64,000 nucleotides of DNA from Paeniglutamicibacter antarcticus (GCF_900010755.1 NZ_CZJT01000110.1:141126-205125); one strand, 5' to 3'. Counted from the stretch's first letter, positions 35,516 through 45,805 are shown. The notes: a model not told the origin generated them from the letters alone. A program made the numbers and translations.

Positions 35516-36349
35516 GTGTTTTCGTTTCCTATCCGCGTTCCCGTTCTCCTGCTGGGCGCCAGCCTGCTTCTTTCGGGCGTGGTAGCCGGACCCGCTGCCA
35601 TGGCAGCACAGGCGACCCCCGGTATTTCCACGGACCAGAAACGCACAGCTCCAACCACCAACGAGCTCACCAAGGATCCGGCCTCCTTGCTGGTTCTGGT
35701 GAACCGGGACAAGCCGCTGAATCCCGCGAATTACAAGCCCAAGGATCTTCGCACGGTGGCCGGAGGCAGCTTGCAGTTGCGCAGTGAGGCTGCAAGAGCG
35801 CTGGAAAGCCTGCTCAAGGCTGGCCGCAAGGAATCACATCAACTGACGGTTCTGAGCGCCTACCGTTCCTACGACAGGCAGAAATCCCTGTTCAACCAGT
35901 ACAAGGCGCAGTACGGCCTTGAATTCGCCACCAAGATTTCGGCTCCCGCCGGAACCAGCGAACACCAGCTTGGGCTAGCCGCCGACCTTGGGCTGGCCAA
36001 TAGTTCGTGCGACCTGAAGGCTTGCTTCGGCGATACCGCCGGCGGTAAGTGGCTGGCCAAAAACGTTGAACGTTTCGGCTTCATCATCCGCTACCCGGAA
36101 GCCGGCGAGAAGGTCACCGGTTACAAGTACGAGCCGTGGCACCTGCGTTACGTTGGCGTCGACCAGGCCCAGGCCATGAAGGCCGCCAAGGCCCCGACGT
36201 TTGAGGATTTCCACGCAAGCCTGGTCAAGGCGTCCGCTGTGAAACCGCCAACCCCGGAACAGATCAAGGCCCAGCGTGATTCGCTGCTGATCCTGCGCTT
36301 CCTGCCGCCTTACCGCGACTGGTCCATCGGCTACGATTTCGCCCGCTAG
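35516..36349 (+). CDS. D-alanyl-D-alanine carboxypeptidase, M15/VanY family
   Basis: 277 residues from GTG with GAAAGG upstream. Signal peptide about 1-31 (VLLLGASLLLSGVVAGPAAMAAQA), so it is exported. Zinc site: SEHQLGLAADL (S-x-H-x-x-G-x-A-x-D) and EPWHLRYVG (E-x-W-H), plus SAYRSYDRQ. It trims the terminal D-Ala of peptidoglycan stem peptides in the cell wall. A lone VanY-type gene without resistance genes nearby is consistent with housekeeping wall metabolism. Confidence 0.92.
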   Translation: MFSFPIRVPVLLLGASLLLSGVVAGPAAMAAQATPGISTDQKRTAPTTNELTKDPASLLVLVNRDKPLNPANYKPKDLRTVAGGSLQLRSEAARALESLLKAGRKESHQLTVLSAYRSYDRQKSLFNQYKAQYGLEFATKISAPAGTSEHQLGLAADLGLANSSCDLKACFGDTAGGKWLAKNVERFGFIIRYPEAGEKVTGYKYEPWHLRYVGVDQAQAMKAAKAPTFEDFHASLVKASAVKPPTPEQIKAQRDSLLILRFLPPYRDWSIGYDFAR

Positions 36350-36378
36350 GTAATCCCGCCCCGTTTTCATTCCGCCGG

Positions 36379-36412
36379 ACGGCCCCCGATTATTTGAACG
36401 GGGGCCGTTTTC
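36379..36412 (+). terminator. Rho-independent terminator after carboxypeptidase gene
   Basis: 10-bp GC-rich stem (36379-36388 with 36399-36408), loop of 10 nt, followed by TTTTCC. Confidence 0.85.
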
Positions 36413-36482
36413 CATGTACTTTTCAGCGCACCACCGCCTGGAGTGGAGCCGAAAAATTTGCAGTGGCACCGCCGTCACATAT

Positions 36483-36498
36483 TTTAGGCTCGACTAAA
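36483..36498. promoter_or_regulatory. Candidate metalloregulator operator 1 upstream of mntH
   Basis: TTTAGGCTCGACTAAA, an inverted repeat TTTAG-N6-CTAAA, overlapping the position expected for the -35 element. The second site, read on the other strand (TTTAGGCATGACTAAA), differs at only two positions. Likely bound by a DtxR/MntR-type manganese repressor; this is inference. Confidence 0.7.
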
Positions 36499-36509
36499 AC
36501 AGGCTATTG

Positions 36510-36525
36510 TTTAGTCATGCCTAAA
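36510..36525. promoter_or_regulatory. Candidate metalloregulator operator 2 spanning the mntH start codon
   Basis: TTTAGTCATGCCTAAA, with the mntH ATG (36517-36519) inside the 6-nt spacer. A possible -10 TATTGT (36505-36510) sits 6 nt before the ATG, implying transcription starts at or very near the initiation codon. Confidence 0.65.
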
Positions 36526-37791
36526 AATAATCTCGGTGCCACCGTTGCCACCGACCCGAAGCAGGCCTCAACGGCACTGCCACCCCCCAAGCGCCTGCTC
36601 TGGCTCCTTGGCCCGGCGCTCGTCGCCGGTGTTGCCTACCTGGACCCGGGAAACGTCGCCGCCAACATGAGCGCCGGTGCCCAATACGGTTACCTGCTGG
36701 TGTGGGTGGTCGTCAGCGGCAACGTGATGGCATGGCTGGTCCAATACCTCTCGGCGAAGCTGGGGATCGTCACCGGCAAGTCGCTTCCAGAGGCGTTGCG
36801 CGACAGGTTCGGCACCCGGGCCGGACGGATCGCCTACTGGCTGCAGGCCGAGGCCGTTGCCATGGCCACCGATATCGCCGAGGTCATCGGCGGGGCCGTG
36901 GCCCTCTACCTGCTCTTCGACCTGCCGCTGCTGCTGGGCGGCATCATCACCGGCGTCATTTCGATGGGCCTGCTGCTGGTTCAGACCCGCAAGGGTCCAT
37001 GGGTCTTTGAACGCATCGTCATTTCCCTACTGCTGATTATCGCTGTCGGCTTCTGTGCAGGCGTTGTCATTGCCCCTCCGGAGGCTTCAAGCGTGCTCGG
37101 GGGCATGGTTCCGCGCTTCGCCGACGCCAACTCGGTGCTTCTTGCGGCCTCCATCCTGGGTGCCACGATCATGCCACACGCCATTTACGCGCATTCGTCG
37201 CTGGCCCGCGATCGCTTTGGTTCTGCTCCCCGGATCAGCGCCATCCCCCGTTTGCTTAAGGCAACACGTTGGGACGTCTCGCTGGCCATGCTCATTGCCG
37301 GCTCCGTAAACGTAGCCATGCTGCTCCTGGCAGCCGCCAACCTTTCCGGGGTCGCCGGAACCGACTCCCTCGAAGGCGCCCACGCGGCCATCGGCGCGGC
37401 CTTGGGCCCGGTGATTGCCACGCTCTTCGCCGTGGGCCTGCTGGCTTCGGGCCTGGCTTCAACCGCGGTCGGCGCCTATGCCGGCGCCGAGATCATGGAC
37501 GGGTTGCTGCACCGGCGAATTTCCATCCTGGCCCGACGCCTGATCACCCTGACCCCGGCGCTGGCCATCCTCGCCGCCGGTGTTGACCCCACCTTCGCGT
37601 TGATCCTCAGTCAGGTGGCGTTGTCCTTCGGCATTCCCTTCGCGCTGATCCCCCTGGTGAACCTCACGGCCCGCCGCAGCGTCATGGGTGAGCACGCAAA
37701 CAAGTGGATCACCACCGCCGCCGGAATCCTTGTCTCGGCGCTGTTGATCGCCTTGAACGTGGTGCTGATCGTGTTGACCATCCAAGGCTAA
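36517..37791 (+). CDS. mntH: Nramp-family divalent metal (Mn2+) transporter
   Basis: 424 residues, 11 TM helices. TM1 metal-binding motif DPGNVAANMSAGAQYGY and TM6 motif GATIMPHAIYAHSS (Met-Pro-His) are intact, which fits proton-coupled Mn2+/Fe2+ uptake at the plasma membrane. There is no Shine-Dalgarno before the ATG, and a -10-like hexamer lies only 6 nt upstream, so the mRNA is probably leaderless. Two near-identical palindromes cover the promoter and start codon. A strong bidirectional terminator follows. Confidence 0.93.
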   Translation: MPKNNLGATVATDPKQASTALPPPKRLLWLLGPALVAGVAYLDPGNVAANMSAGAQYGYLLVWVVVSGNVMAWLVQYLSAKLGIVTGKSLPEALRDRFGTRAGRIAYWLQAEAVAMATDIAEVIGGAVALYLLFDLPLLLGGIITGVISMGLLLVQTRKGPWVFERIVISLLLIIAVGFCAGVVIAPPEASSVLGGMVPRFADANSVLLAASILGATIMPHAIYAHSSLARDRFGSAPRISAIPRLLKATRWDVSLAMLIAGSVNVAMLLLAAANLSGVAGTDSLEGAHAAIGAALGPVIATLFAVGLLASGLASTAVGAYAGAEIMDGLLHRRISILARRLITLTPALAILAAGVDPTFALILSQVALSFGIPFALIPLVNLTARRSVMGEHANKWITTAAGILVSALLIALNVVLIVLTIQG

Positions 37792-37824
37792 GCGCGCCCT
37801 GGGAAGTATCCTTCCGGAGTACAA

Positions 37825-37856
37825 AAAGGGGCGGGTGTTTTCACACCCGCCCCTTT
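37825..37856. terminator. Bidirectional terminator between mntH and fumarase gene
   Basis: 14-bp perfect stem (37825-37838 with 37843-37856), 4-nt loop, A-run before and T-run inside the stem end, located between convergent genes. Confidence 0.85.
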
Positions 37857-37897
37857 GAGGTTTCTTATGAAGCTAACGGATCCTTGAGGGGCCCGGA

Positions 37898-39604
<1,707 letters not shown>

Positions 39605-39714
39605 GAGGCTTCCTCGCAAAAGATTCAAAACGTATCCCCCTAGTTTAGGACGCTTCACCGGACAACCTGACATCGGGTTGCGCCAGCGGGCGCAAAGTCG
39701 ACATGCTTGGGTGC

Positions 39715-40206
39715 ATGAGCGAAGAGAACCAGCAATCCCCAAGCATCCCGGCCACCGCGGAAAACACCGACGCAGGCCCGGCCTCCACCACCCGTGACCC
39801 CAACGATCCGGTCACCCACTTTGAAATGATGATCCGTGCCGGGCAGAACGATCCTGCCCTCAGCGGCCAGGTCATCGCCTCCTTCATGGTCGCGGAAGTT
39901 TACTTCCTGAGCCGCGAGAAGGTCGAGGGCGACGCAAAGAACGCCCAGCCGATGCTGCTCCAGAGCCCCTCGGGCGAGTCCGTCATTGCGCTCTTTACCG
40001 ACCTCTCACGCATCCCGGGCGCCTACATCGATGCGGCGCCATACGGCGTTCAGGTATTGGGCGCAACCATTGCACGTTCGTTGATCGACACCGGCTTTGT
40101 GATCAACCCGGGCCACCCCCTGAGCTTCGAAATCGACGCAGTGGGAGTGCAGACCATCCGCGAAGATTTCAACGCCGACGGCAGCTTCAAGGGCTCACAG
40201 GCATAA
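39715..40206 (+). CDS. SseB-family (N-terminal domain) protein
   Basis: 163 residues; an ATG four codons upstream is also possible. After a disordered 30-residue start, the region DPALSGQVIASFMVAEVYFLS, then ESVIALFTDLSRIPGAY and GFVINPGHPLSFEID fits the SseB N-terminal domain family (actinobacterial members often called enhanced serine sensitivity protein SseB). Biochemical role unknown. A 12-bp hairpin follows immediately. Confidence 0.75.
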   Translation: MSEENQQSPSIPATAENTDAGPASTTRDPNDPVTHFEMMIRAGQNDPALSGQVIASFMVAEVYFLSREKVEGDAKNAQPMLLQSPSGESVIALFTDLSRIPGAYIDAAPYGVQVLGATIARSLIDTGFVINPGHPLSFEIDAVGVQTIREDFNADGSFKGSQA

Positions 40207-40216
40207 TCGTTCGTTC

Positions 40217-40246
40217 TAGCCCCCGGCAACCACCTGCCGGGGGCTA
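40217..40246 (+). terminator. Hairpin between SseB-like gene and khtT-like gene
   Basis: 12-bp perfect stem (40217-40228 with 40235-40246) and a 6-nt loop, 10 nt after one stop and 10 nt before the next start. It lacks a U-run. It could end the upstream transcript or form part of the khtT leader. Confidence 0.6.
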
Positions 40247-40256
40247 GAGTAAGTGC

Positions 40257-40739
40257 ATGAATTTTGAAGATACCTCACTACCTGGCCTCGGTGTCCGCCG
40301 CGAAATAACGCTCGCATCGGGCCGGCGGGTGGGTGTGGTGATCCTGCGCGACGGGACCATGCAACTGATCATTTCCCAGCGCGAGGACCCGGACGCGTGT
40401 GCCGCGTCGATTCCGCTGAGCATCGACGAGGCCGGCGCCATCGGGGCAATGCTCGGCGCCCCGCAGCTGGTCACCCAGCTGACAGACCAGCACCGGGACC
40501 TGCCGGGGGTCAACACCCAACAGTTCGTGCTCAGCCACGAAAGCCCCTACGTGAACCAGACCCTGGGTGACACGCATCTGCGCACCCGCACGGGAGCCTC
40601 GGTGGTCGCCATCTCACGCAGCGGCAGGGTCTTCCCGTCCCCCGTACCTGGCTTCGAATTGAACGCCGGCGATGTTCTTGTCATTGTCGGCACCTCGGCC
40701 GGGTTGGATCACGCAGCCCGCCTGATCAACGACGGATAG
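40257..40739 (+). CDS. khtT: RCK_C (TrkA-C) domain regulatory protein, KhtT-like
   Basis: 160 residues: an N-terminal domain (1-70, LPGLGVRREITLASGRRVGVV) and a C-terminal TrkA-C/RCK_C domain (about 85-160: HLRTRTGASVVAISRSGRV and LNAGDVLVIVGTSAGLDHAARL). In Bacillus KhtT gates the KhtU antiporter. Size, architecture and the downstream antiporter gene (11 bp away) fit this system. Name given by analogy. No clear SD apart from GAGTAAG before the ATG. Confidence 0.82.
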   Translation: MNFEDTSLPGLGVRREITLASGRRVGVVILRDGTMQLIISQREDPDACAASIPLSIDEAGAIGAMLGAPQLVTQLTDQHRDLPGVNTQQFVLSHESPYVNQTLGDTHLRTRTGASVVAISRSGRVFPSPVPGFELNAGDVLVIVGTSAGLDHAARLINDG

Positions 40740-40750
40740 GACGGCCAACG

Positions 40751-41938
40751 ATGGAAGGGACATCCCTCATCCTCGTGGAGCTTGGCGCCGTGTTCCTTGG
40801 CCTGGGACTCTTGGGAAGAATGGCAGCAAAGTTCGGCATGTCCCCGGTTCCGCTTTACCTCATTGGCGGCCTGCTCTTTGGCAACGGCGGCCTCATCAAT
40901 CTCGGAGGCATCAGCGAATTCGGTGAGATCGCCAGCGAGATCGGCGTGATCCTGCTGCTGCTGATGTTGGGCCTTGAATACACGGCCAAGGAACTTGTCA
41001 CCGGGCTGAAAAGCTCGTGGCTTGCCGGGGTCGTTGACTTTCTGCTGAACTTCACACCCGGGGCCGGACTCGCGCTGCTGATGGGCTGGGGGTTCACCGG
41101 AGCCTTGGTCATGGGCGGGGTCACCTACGTTTCGTCCTCAGGAATCATTGCCAAGGTACTCTCCGACCTTGGGCGTTTGGGTAACCGTGAAACTCCTGTG
41201 GTGCTCTCAATTTTGGTCCTTGAAGACCTCGCCATGGCCGTCTATTTGCCGGCCTTGACAGCAACTCTGGCCGGGTTGAGCTTCCTGGGCGGGCTACGCA
41301 CCGTGGGCATTGCCCTGGGAACCATCACCCTGGTGCTGCTGGCGGCACTGCGTTTCGGGCCGCAGATTTCCAGGCTGATTCACTCCGCGGACCAGGAGAA
41401 CTTCCTGCTCAAGCTCATTGGCGCGGCGCTGCTGGTCGCCGGGTTGGCCTCCGCACTTCAGGTGTCGGCGGCCGTTGGCGCATTCCTTTTGGGCATCGCC
41501 ATTTCCGGTTCGACAGCTAACTCTGCGGCCAAGGTTCTTGAGCCGTTACGGGATTTGTTTGCGGCAATGTTCTTCGTGGTTTTCGGGCTCAACACCGATC
41601 CCACGAGCATTCCAGCGGTCCTGCCCATGGCCATTGGACTGGCGGTCTTCACTTCTTTCACCAAGGTGCTTACCGGTGCTTGGGCAGCCAAGCGTGCGGG
41701 TATAGGTGTCCCCGGGCGGTTGCGTGCAGGTGTGGCATTGATAGCCCGCGGTGAATTTTCGATTGTCATCGCAGGTTTGGCGGTTGCCTCTGGCGCTGTC
41801 ACCGGCGAATTAGCGGCACTAGCCACTGCATACGTGTTGCTCTTAGCGGTATTGGGGCCCGTGGCAGCAAGGTTCGTGGAACCGCTGAGTAAACCGTTCA
41901 TGCGCCAGAGGACCCCGGCAGTCCCCAACACGCCGTAA
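40751..41938 (+). CDS. khtU: Monovalent cation/proton antiporter, CPA2 family (KhtU-like)
   Basis: 395 residues, 12-13 TM helices. CPA2 features: the discontinuous helix with SSSGIIAKVLSDLGRLGNRET and LEDLAMAVYLPAL (Asp in the ion-binding site), and LIARGEFSIVIAGLA near the C-terminus. It lacks the C-terminal TrkA-N domain of KefB/KefC, the regulatory part being the separate KhtT-like protein. Expected to expel K+ (or NH4+) for protons under stress such as alkaline pH or electrophiles. Confidence 0.88.
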   Translation: MEGTSLILVELGAVFLGLGLLGRMAAKFGMSPVPLYLIGGLLFGNGGLINLGGISEFGEIASEIGVILLLLMLGLEYTAKELVTGLKSSWLAGVVDFLLNFTPGAGLALLMGWGFTGALVMGGVTYVSSSGIIAKVLSDLGRLGNRETPVVLSILVLEDLAMAVYLPALTATLAGLSFLGGLRTVGIALGTITLVLLAALRFGPQISRLIHSADQENFLLKLIGAALLVAGLASALQVSAAVGAFLLGIAISGSTANSAAKVLEPLRDLFAAMFFVVFGLNTDPTSIPAVLPMAIGLAVFTSFTKVLTGAWAAKRAGIGVPGRLRAGVALIARGEFSIVIAGLAVASGAVTGELAALATAYVLLLAVLGPVAARFVEPLSKPFMRQRTPAVPNTP

Positions 41939-42027
41939 ACGACACGTGGACGCCGATTAGGTTTATGGACCCAACTTTGGGATATGCTGTTTTCTGCCCG
42001 GGCGGTCATTAGGCTTCTCGGCGCACT

Positions 42028-42098
42028 GCGGGCGTAGCTCAATGGTAGAGCGCCAGCTTCCCAAGCTGGACACGCGGGTTCGATTCCCGTCGCCCGCT
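42028..42098 (+). tRNA. tRNA-Gly (anticodon CCC)
   Basis: 71 nt folding into a cloverleaf: acceptor GCGGGCG/CGCCCGC with discriminator T, D-arm GCTC...GAGC, anticodon stem CCAGC/GCTGG with loop TTCCCAA (CCC, reading GGG), T-loop TTCGATT. CCA is not encoded. A strong hairpin follows. Confidence 0.95.
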
Positions 42099-42109
42099 CG
42101 AAAATCAGT

Positions 42110-42137
42110 TGGGACCCGGCCAAACGGCCGGGTCCCA
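42110..42137 (+). terminator. Hairpin terminator after tRNA-Gly
   Basis: 12-bp perfect GC-rich stem (42110-42121 with 42126-42137), 4-nt loop. No long U-run. Confidence 0.75.
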
Positions 42138-42217
42138 CTGCGTTAAGCGGGGATTCACGTCCCGGATTCGGTTTGGGTGCGTACACAAAGACACGGCCCA
42201 CGAAAGGCATGGAACAC

Positions 42218-43144
42218 ATGAGCGGGGTACTTTCGGGTTTTGCCGTGGTCTGGGCCGTCATCGCCGTGGGCTACTTGGTGGGACGCACCGGGGTGCTGGG
42301 CGAAAACGCCCGCTATGTGCTCAATCGCCTGACGTTTTTTGTGGCCAGCCCCGCGTTGCTCTTCACCACGCTCTCCGCTTCCGAGCCGACTTCGGTGCTC
42401 GGGCCGTTCCTTGGCATTGCGGCCGTATCCTCAGTCGCCACGGCGCTCGCCTTTATCTTGGTCACCCGCTGGTGGTTGCGCCGGGACCTCACCGAAACAA
42501 CCATTGGCGCGATGAGCGCCTCGACCGTGAATTCGGCAAACCTCGGACTTCCCATTGCCCTGTATGTCTTGGGAAACATGGAATACGCAGCCCCGGTGAT
42601 CCTGTGGCAGCTGGCCCTCTACTCCCCCGTCTGCCTGGCAATCCTTGACGCCAGCACCTCGCGGCACCGCACCACGCCGCTGTCGATGCTTGTGCAAACG
42701 GCAAAGAACCCCATGATCGTCGGTTCCCTGGCCGGGCTTGCCTGTGCAGTCTTCGACATCACGTTGCCGCAGCCTTTGGCAGATCCCATCGAACTCATTG
42801 CGGGGGCCTCGATTCCTGCGATGCTGATTGCCTTTGGCATTTCATTGGTCGGTTCCAAACCGCTTCAGGCCAGTGGCGGCCGTCGGGCAGACACCGTGAT
42901 TGCCACGGCACTGAAACTGGTGTTCCAGCCGCTGGTGGCGTGGGCAGCTGCACAGTGGATTTTTGGGCTTGATGCCTCCGAAACGTTCATAGTTGTCATC
43001 ATGGCCGCGCTGCCCACAGCCCAGAACATCTTTGTCACGGCCTCCCGCTATGAGCGAGGGGTAATCTTGGCCAAGGACACGGTGTTGCTCACCACCGTCG
43101 TTGCCGTTCCGGCCATGATGTTGATCCCCCTGCTCTTGGCCTAA
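42218..43144 (+). CDS. AEC-family permease (auxin efflux carrier family)
   Basis: 308 residues from ATG 42218 (GAAAGG about 10 nt upstream); an ATG 9 nt earlier is possible. About ten TM helices in two halves. STVNSANLGLPIALYVLG carries the conserved central N-x-G-L-P motif, and MAALPTAQNIFVTASRY the C-terminal repeat equivalent. Bacterial AEC proteins transport carboxylates such as malate or other organic anions. Substrate unknown here. Confidence 0.87.
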   Translation: MSGVLSGFAVVWAVIAVGYLVGRTGVLGENARYVLNRLTFFVASPALLFTTLSASEPTSVLGPFLGIAAVSSVATALAFILVTRWWLRRDLTETTIGAMSASTVNSANLGLPIALYVLGNMEYAAPVILWQLALYSPVCLAILDASTSRHRTTPLSMLVQTAKNPMIVGSLAGLACAVFDITLPQPLADPIELIAGASIPAMLIAFGISLVGSKPLQASGGRRADTVIATALKLVFQPLVAWAAAQWIFGLDASETFIVVIMAALPTAQNIFVTASRYERGVILAKDTVLLTTVVAVPAMMLIPLLLA

Positions 43145-43453
43145 GCTCCCGGCCACCACAGATAAGGGTTGACCAAGCCCCACATCGAACGACGCCCGAA
43201 AAACAGTGCGACTCCTATTTCATCCGGCCTCGGGAACACAAACAGTGACGCGCACTTGGGTAGGAATCGGAATATTTCGTCCGCTCGACCCATCGGTTGC
43301 GCTTGTCTCTGACTTACTTCGGAACATAACCCTTATGCGGGCGCGATGAGCGTGTTAGCGTCGCTTCAAGGTTCACGCAGCACAGCATCGTGACCCCGGA
43401 CCACGCGCGTGGTCCGGGGGTGCACCTATTGTTATCGAAGGGACCGTTTTCTC
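43145..43453 (+). other. Non-coding leader of the 43454 ABC transporter operon
   Basis: 309 bp with no supported gene. It holds a 26-nt perfect GC-rich palindrome at 43394-43419. A possible weak promoter (TTGTCT near 43304, TAACCC about 18 bp downstream) would start a leader of about 115 nt. No known riboswitch consensus was recognised. Confidence 0.5.
43394..43419 (+). promoter_or_regulatory. Perfect palindrome/hairpin upstream of amino-acid ABC operon
   Basis: 13-bp arms (CCCCGGACCACGC and its complement), ending 34 nt before the ATG of the substrate-binding protein. It could be a 5'-UTR hairpin or an operator. No U-run directly follows, so simple termination is unlikely. Confidence 0.55.
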
Positions 43454-44284
43454 ATGAAACGCCAAATCATTGCCTTGCTCACCACCGCCTTGCTCGCCGT
43501 AACGGTTAGTGGCTGCGGCAATTCCGCGGCACCGTCTGCAACGCCCGGCGCAACGGATGCCACCGCAACAGCGGGCGGGTTGACATTGCAGCAGGTCAAA
43601 GACGCTGGCGTGCTCAAGATCGGCACCGAGGGAACCTACAAGCCGTTCTCCTTCCATGAGGGAGGCACTGGCCCATTGACCGGATTCGATGTGGAGATTG
43701 CCACGGCAGTGGCCGGAAAGCTCGGTGTCGAACCGAAGTTTGAGGAAACGCAGTGGGACGGGATTTTTGCTGGTCTGCAGGCCGGCCGCTTCGATGTCAT
43801 CGTCAATCAGGTAACGATCAACAAGGAACGTGAGGCTGTGTATCTGTTCTCGGCCCCTTACACGGTGAGCAACGGCGTCTTGGTGACCAAGGCCGATAAC
43901 ACAGATATCTCATCGTTTGCCGATCTGAAGGGCAAGACCACTGCCCAGTCGCTGACCAGCAACTGGTACCAGATGGCCAAGGATGCCGGTGCCAAGGTTG
44001 AAGGTGTCGAAGGCTGGGCACAGGCAATCACCTTGCTCAAGCAAGGTCGCGTCGATGCGACCATCAACGACAAGCTGACCTACTTGGACTCGCAGAAGAC
44101 CAAGAACGACCCGAGCATCAAGATCGCGGCCGAAACCACAGAACAGTCCAAGAGCGCTGCGGCCTTCCGTCAGGGAAGCGAAGACCTGGTCAAGGCCTTC
44201 GACAAGGCGCTTGACGAATTGCGGGCCGAAGGAAAGCTTGCAGAGATTTCCAACAAGTACTTCGGTACCGACGTCACCAAATAG
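43454..44284 (+). CDS. Amino-acid ABC transporter substrate-binding lipoprotein
   Basis: 276 residues from ATG 43454. Lipoprotein signal peptide with lipobox VSGC (Cys at about 20). Family 3 periplasmic-binding fold: VLKIGTEGTYKPFSFHE, TGFDVEIATAVAGKLGVEP, then KFEETQWDGIFAGLQAGRFD. Resembles cystine or polar amino-acid receptors (TcyA/FliY type). First gene of a receptor-permease-ATPase operon (43454-45782). Confidence 0.92.
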   Translation: MKRQIIALLTTALLAVTVSGCGNSAAPSATPGATDATATAGGLTLQQVKDAGVLKIGTEGTYKPFSFHEGGTGPLTGFDVEIATAVAGKLGVEPKFEETQWDGIFAGLQAGRFDVIVNQVTINKEREAVYLFSAPYTVSNGVLVTKADNTDISSFADLKGKTTAQSLTSNWYQMAKDAGAKVEGVEGWAQAITLLKQGRVDATINDKLTYLDSQKTKNDPSIKIAAETTEQSKSAAAFRQGSEDLVKAFDKALDELRAEGKLAEISNKYFGTDVTK

Positions 44285-44350
44285 CTTCCATTGTTCCGGT
44301 CGTCCTGAAACCGGCGGCCGGAACTCCACATTTTCCTAGGAGAGCTGTCA

Positions 44351-45016
44351 ATGACTGTTGATTGGACCTTGTTCCTTGATTCGCTGTGGCCCATTGTGCT
44401 CGGCGGTCTGACAGGAACCATCCCACTGGCCCTGATCAGTTTTGCGCTCGGCCTGGCCATCGCATTGCTGATGGCGCTGATGCGTTTAAGCGCCAACCGC
44501 GTGCTGTCGTTTGTGGCCCGCTTCTACATCTCGGTGATCCGCGGGACCCCGCTGCTGGTGCAGCTTTTCGTGATCTTTTACGGGATGCCGTCCGTTGGCA
44601 TTACGATCAACCCCTGGCCCAGCGCCATCATTGCGTTGTCATTGAATGTGGGCGGCTATGCAGCGGAGGTGATCCGGGCGGCGATCCTCTCGGTGCCCAA
44701 GGGGCAGTGGGAGGCCGGCTACACCATCGGCATGTCCCGCACCACTGCGCTACGCCGGCTGATCCTGCCGCAGGCAGCTCGTGTTGCGGTTCCGCCCTTG
44801 TCCAACACCTTCATCTCGCTGGTTAAAGACACCTCGCTGACCTCATTGGTACTGGTGACCGAACTTTTCCGCAAGGCCCAGGAAATCGCCGCCTTTAGCC
44901 AGGAATTCCTGCTGCTGTACATTGAAGCCGCCCTGGTCTATTGGGTGTTCTGCCTGGTGCTTTCCACCGGCCAAATTCGTTTGGAAAGAAAGCTGGACCG
45001 CTATGTCGCACACTAA
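44351..45016 (+). CDS. Amino-acid ABC transporter permease
   Basis: 221 residues, about 5 TM helices. HisM-type N-terminal motif GGLTGTIPLALISFALG, FYISVIRGTPLLVQLFVIFYG, and the EAA loop EAGYTIGMSRTTALRRLILPQA. A single permease presumably forms a homodimer. Its last 14 bases overlap the ATPase gene. Confidence 0.94.
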   Translation: MTVDWTLFLDSLWPIVLGGLTGTIPLALISFALGLAIALLMALMRLSANRVLSFVARFYISVIRGTPLLVQLFVIFYGMPSVGITINPWPSAIIALSLNVGGYAAEVIRAAILSVPKGQWEAGYTIGMSRTTALRRLILPQAARVAVPPLSNTFISLVKDTSLTSLVLVTELFRKAQEIAAFSQEFLLLYIEAALVYWVFCLVLSTGQIRLERKLDRYVAH

Positions 45017-45782
45017 TTCCCCCCATGCACCGGTGCTCCTGCGGGCCAACGGGCTCCAAAAGAGCTTCGGTACGCACCAGGTCCTCAAATCCATCGATGT
45101 TGCTGTCCGCAAGGGCGAAGTACTGGCCCTGATCGGCCCTTCCGGTTCCGGCAAGACCACCGTGCTGCGTTGCCTCAACGGGCTGGAAGTCCCCGATGGT
45201 GGTTCGGTGTCCTTCGAAGGCGGCCCCGCGGTTGCCTTCGATTCTGCGACCACGCAGAAACAGGCACAGGTTCTTCGTACCCGTAGCGCCATGGTGTTCC
45301 AGAATTACAATCTTTTCCCGCACAAGACGGTGCTTGAAAACATCATCGAGGGCCCCGTCCAGGTCCAAAAACGCAAGAAATCCGAAGCCATCGAGGAAGC
45401 CAAGGAATTGCTGGCACGGGTCGGGCTTGCGGAAAAACATGACCAGTACCCGCACCAGCTTTCCGGTGGACAACAGCAACGCGTGGGCATCGTCAGGGCA
45501 CTGGCGCTGAAGCCGTCCCTGCTGCTCTTTGACGAGCCCACTTCGGCACTGGACCCGGAGCTGGTGGGCGATGTTCTGAAGGTCATCAAGGAGCTGGCCG
45601 ACGAGGGATGGACCATGGTCCTGGTGACCCACGAGCTTGCCTTCGCCCGGGAGGTGGCCGACGAAGTGGTATTCATGGACCAGGGCGTGGTGGTTGAACG
45701 TGGACACCCGGAGGTGGTTTTGCGAGACCCGCAGAACGAGCGAACCCGGCAGTTCGTACACCGCCTGCTCAATCCGTTCTAA
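45003..45782 (+). CDS. Amino-acid ABC transporter ATP-binding protein
   Basis: 259 residues from ATG 45003. Walker A GPSGSGKTTV, signature LSGGQQQRVGIVRALA, Walker B LLLFDEPTSALDPELV and the H-loop VTHELAFA. The closest pattern is the GlnQ/TcyC group for polar amino acids such as cystine. The insert SVSFEGGPAVAFDSATT before the Q-loop is somewhat longer than usual. Followed by a bidirectional terminator. Confidence 0.94.
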   Translation: MSHTNSPHAPVLLRANGLQKSFGTHQVLKSIDVAVRKGEVLALIGPSGSGKTTVLRCLNGLEVPDGGSVSFEGGPAVAFDSATTQKQAQVLRTRSAMVFQNYNLFPHKTVLENIIEGPVQVQKRKKSEAIEEAKELLARVGLAEKHDQYPHQLSGGQQQRVGIVRALALKPSLLLFDEPTSALDPELVGDVLKVIKELADEGWTMVLVTHELAFAREVADEVVFMDQGVVVERGHPEVVLRDPQNERTRQFVHRLLNPF

Positions 45783-45805
45783 CTTCTCAATGAACATGGA
45801 TCTTT

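Noticed and set aside
35516..36349. Vancomycin-resistance function for the VanY-type carboxypeptidase
   Set aside because: No vanHAX, vanRS or related genes occur nearby. M15 carboxypeptidases are common housekeeping enzymes in actinobacteria.
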